A stretch of 50,964 bases of DNA, from contig JAPLOL010000062.1 in NCBI GenBank assembly GCA_026400735.1, positions 1 through 50,964 of the forward strand, read 5' to 3'. How positions within the stretch are numbered: position 1 is the first letter of the stretch; each line of letters starts with the position of its first letter. A model generated the notes under the pieces. The model saw nothing but the letters and a program-made list of their open reading frames with translations, was not told where the DNA came from and did no database searches. This document shows, piece by piece, positions 49,799 to 50,964 of this stretch. Both the position numbers and the translations under genes were made by a program. The DNA is from Alphaproteobacteria bacterium. GTDB taxonomy: Bacteria > Pseudomonadota > Alphaproteobacteria > Caulobacterales > Aquidulcibacteraceae.

Positions 49799-50335
49799 TC
49801 AGGCCAGAAAGCGCCGCACAACAAACATCCAAAGGATAAGGCTCGCAGCGAGGTAAGTGGCGATCACCTTGTGGACGCGCGCGTTTTGAAACGCGATGCC
49901 GAGGGCGGCGAGCGCGCAATAGTGCGCGACGAAGATGAGTTAGTACCAGGGTTGGAAGAGGTCACCCAACATTGCAGTTTGCGCGAGGTCGAGAACGCCC
50001 ATGGCGAAGAACAGGCTGAGAAATGTGCGGCGGTGTTTGATCTCGGCGCGCACGTCTTCGTTGGGCGGATAGAGCGCCACCGGCATCGCGAAGACGGTCA
50101 GCGCCCATAGGACCAGAATTGCGAACGCGTCGAATGTCCAAGTCTCGAAATCTCGCCAGCGAAACAGCGTCCACCATTGCCCAAGCACGAGCATCGTCGT
50201 GAACGACAGATAGGCGCCGCGCTCGTAGCTGAGCTTGCGCTGGAAAACATGGGCCATGGCGTTGGTCAAGAGATGCGCCAGACCCAGGCCAAAAATGATC
50301 GAGATGAAAACGGAGATGAATTCGAAGGTGGACAT
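49799..50335 (-). pseudogene. Small integral membrane protein interrupted by an in-frame TAA (copy B)
   Basis: Begins MSTFEFISVFISIIFGLGLA at 50335 and is open for 131 codons to TAA at 49942-49940 (after GDLFQPWY). The same frame then stays open for 46 more codons (LIFVAHYCALAALGIAFQNA, then RVHKVIATYLAASLILWMFV) to a TGA at 49801-49799. The total of 178 residues equals the reconstructed copy A at 47928, and the last helix aligns with copy A (DRRVQIGAVALM). The TAA is therefore a nonsense mutation or an error, not the native end. A short truncated product could still be made. Confidence 0.82.
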
Positions 50336-50382
50336 GCGGCAGCCTAACGCGGCGTCGCTCGTGTTGGATAGATTTTCGCAAC

Positions 50383-50411
50383 AAAAAGGCCGCTCCTTTT
50401 GGAGCGGCCTT
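50383..50411 (-). terminator. Rho-independent terminator of the deoxyhypusine-synthase-like gene
   Basis: On the minus strand: AAGGCCGCTCC-AAAA-GGAGCGGCCTT followed by TTTGTTG. The 11-bp stem is perfect. It starts 27 bases after the stop of the gene ending at 50438. Confidence 0.95.
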
Positions 50412-50437
50412 CGTGTTTCTGCGGTGGCGCAGTTCGC

Positions 50438-50964
50438 TTACGCGAACAACTTTGCCCAATTGTGAGCTTGGCGTTTTTTCCAGCCGCCGCGGTGGTAGGC
50501 GTCGCTTACGATGATCGGCGCAACCGATGTCGCTTCCGCGAACACCATCTGCTCGTGCACGGTCGAGACCTTGCCCCAGCTTGCGGCTTCTTGCAGCGTT
50601 GAAGAGGAACACGCGCCGTCGCGAACGTCCGCCACCGTGATCTGCACGGCGTATTTGTGCACTTCGACATCGTGGTGGCCGAGGATTTCGGCGCAGACGA
50701 CGGTGTCTTGCGCGAAGTTCTTCGGCACGCCGCCGCCGACCATGAAGAGCGCGGTGGTGCCGGCGGCGAGTTTGATCTCGGTCAGTTCACGGAAGTCGCC
50801 GCCGCTATCGATGGTGAGATAGGGCTTGCCGGCTTTGCGGCGCTCGACTTGGTGCTTCACGATGCCAAAGCCGGCCGAGCAATCCGAGAACGCCGGCACG
50901 AAGATCGGCACGCCCTTTTCGTAGGCGCGCTGAATCAGTGAGTCTTTCTTCTTGGCGTTGCCAG
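50438..50964 (-). CDS. Deoxyhypusine-synthase-like protein, C-terminal part (cut by window edge)
   Basis: 175 residues visible; the frame is open past the right edge (GNAKKKDSLIQRAYEKGVPI before the first internal Met), so the N-terminus is missing. Matches DHS-family enzymes: VPIFVPAFSDCSAGFG, LFMVGGGVPKNFAQD (NAD-binding), YAVQITVADVRDGACSS and EAASWGKV, which holds the catalytic-Lys position. Bacteria lack eIF5A, and bacterial homologues are thought to make homospermidine or related polyamines using NAD. Full length is usually ~340-350 residues. The terminator after it is strong. Confidence 0.88.
   Translation of the reverse strand, partial: GNAKKKDSLIQRAYEKGVPIFVPAFSDCSAGFGIVKHQVERRKAGKPYLTIDSGGDFRELTEIKLAAGTTALFMVGGGVPKNFAQDTVVCAEILGHHDVEVHKYAVQITVADVRDGACSSSTLQEAASWGKVSTVHEQMVFAEATSVAPIIVSDAYHRGGWKKRQAHNWAKLFA

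Overview
The window is GC-rich, gene-dense bacterial chromosome with about 58 recognisable protein genes, no rRNA or tRNA, no transposase and no CRISPR array. Gene content points to an alphaproteobacterium, most likely in or near Caulobacterales/Hyphomonadales. The clues are an RTX-type type I exporter, a ROSE-like thermometer before hsp20, GnnA/GnnB-like lipid A genes, Kdo genes, a GcvA-like LysR regulator, an ECF42 sigma module and TTAACCA (CtrA-like) boxes. The taxon is an inference; no marker gene settles it.

Layout. (a) 1-2.7 kb, minus strand: three Sec-exported proteins in a row. The first is a 695-residue Asn/Asp/Ser repeat protein, the second a 128-residue protein sharing its C-terminal module, and the third is cut by the left edge. 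This is the least conventional part and resembles a functional-amyloid (Fap/curli-like) fibre operon. (b) 3.0-9 kb: FlaA1-type sugar dehydratase, apt, and a complete type I secretion operon (ABC ATPase, HlyD adaptor, TolC channel). (c) 9-26 kb: a long run of sugar-nucleotide enzymes (AGE epimerase, DegT aminotransferase, Gfo/Idh/MocA oxidoreductase, GlmS, GlmM, Pgi, GalE, Ugd, PMM/PGM, UDP-xylose synthase) with gpmA, a stand-alone RibD deaminase, a Tag-like glycosylase and small membrane proteins between them. (d) 26-34 kb: outer-membrane barrel protein, kdsA with a coupled 59-residue SANT-like gene, a LysR regulator divergent from a 48-residue membrane peptide, asnB plus a glycosyltransferase, and kdsD. 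(e) 34-41.9 kb: periplasmic M20 peptidase, TPR protein, cold-shock protein, GST, Hsp20, lipoprotein methyltransferase, SCP2 protein, hydrolase and SDR. (f) 42-44 kb: an ECF42 sigma factor flanked by two DGPF/YciI genes, each behind a nearly identical candidate promoter. (g) 44-51 kb: acid phosphatase, small enzymes, a triplicated Cys-rich secreted protein behind a G11 tract, two broken copies of one membrane-protein family, and a deoxyhypusine-synthase-like gene cut by the right edge.

How it fits together. Fructose-6-P is fed by Pgi to GlmS and GlmM (GlcNAc-1-P) and by PMM/PGM to hexose-1-P. GalE, Ugd and UXS interconvert UDP-Glc, UDP-Gal, UDP-GlcA and UDP-Xyl. KdsD and KdsA make Kdo-8-P. The DegT/MocA pair could make UDP-GlcNAc3N for lipid A. 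The core of the window is therefore a cell-envelope polysaccharide/LPS precursor region, bordered by an exporter and a candidate extracellular fibre operon. Six of twelve convergent gene pairs overlap by exactly four bases around a shared stop, so the genome is very compact.
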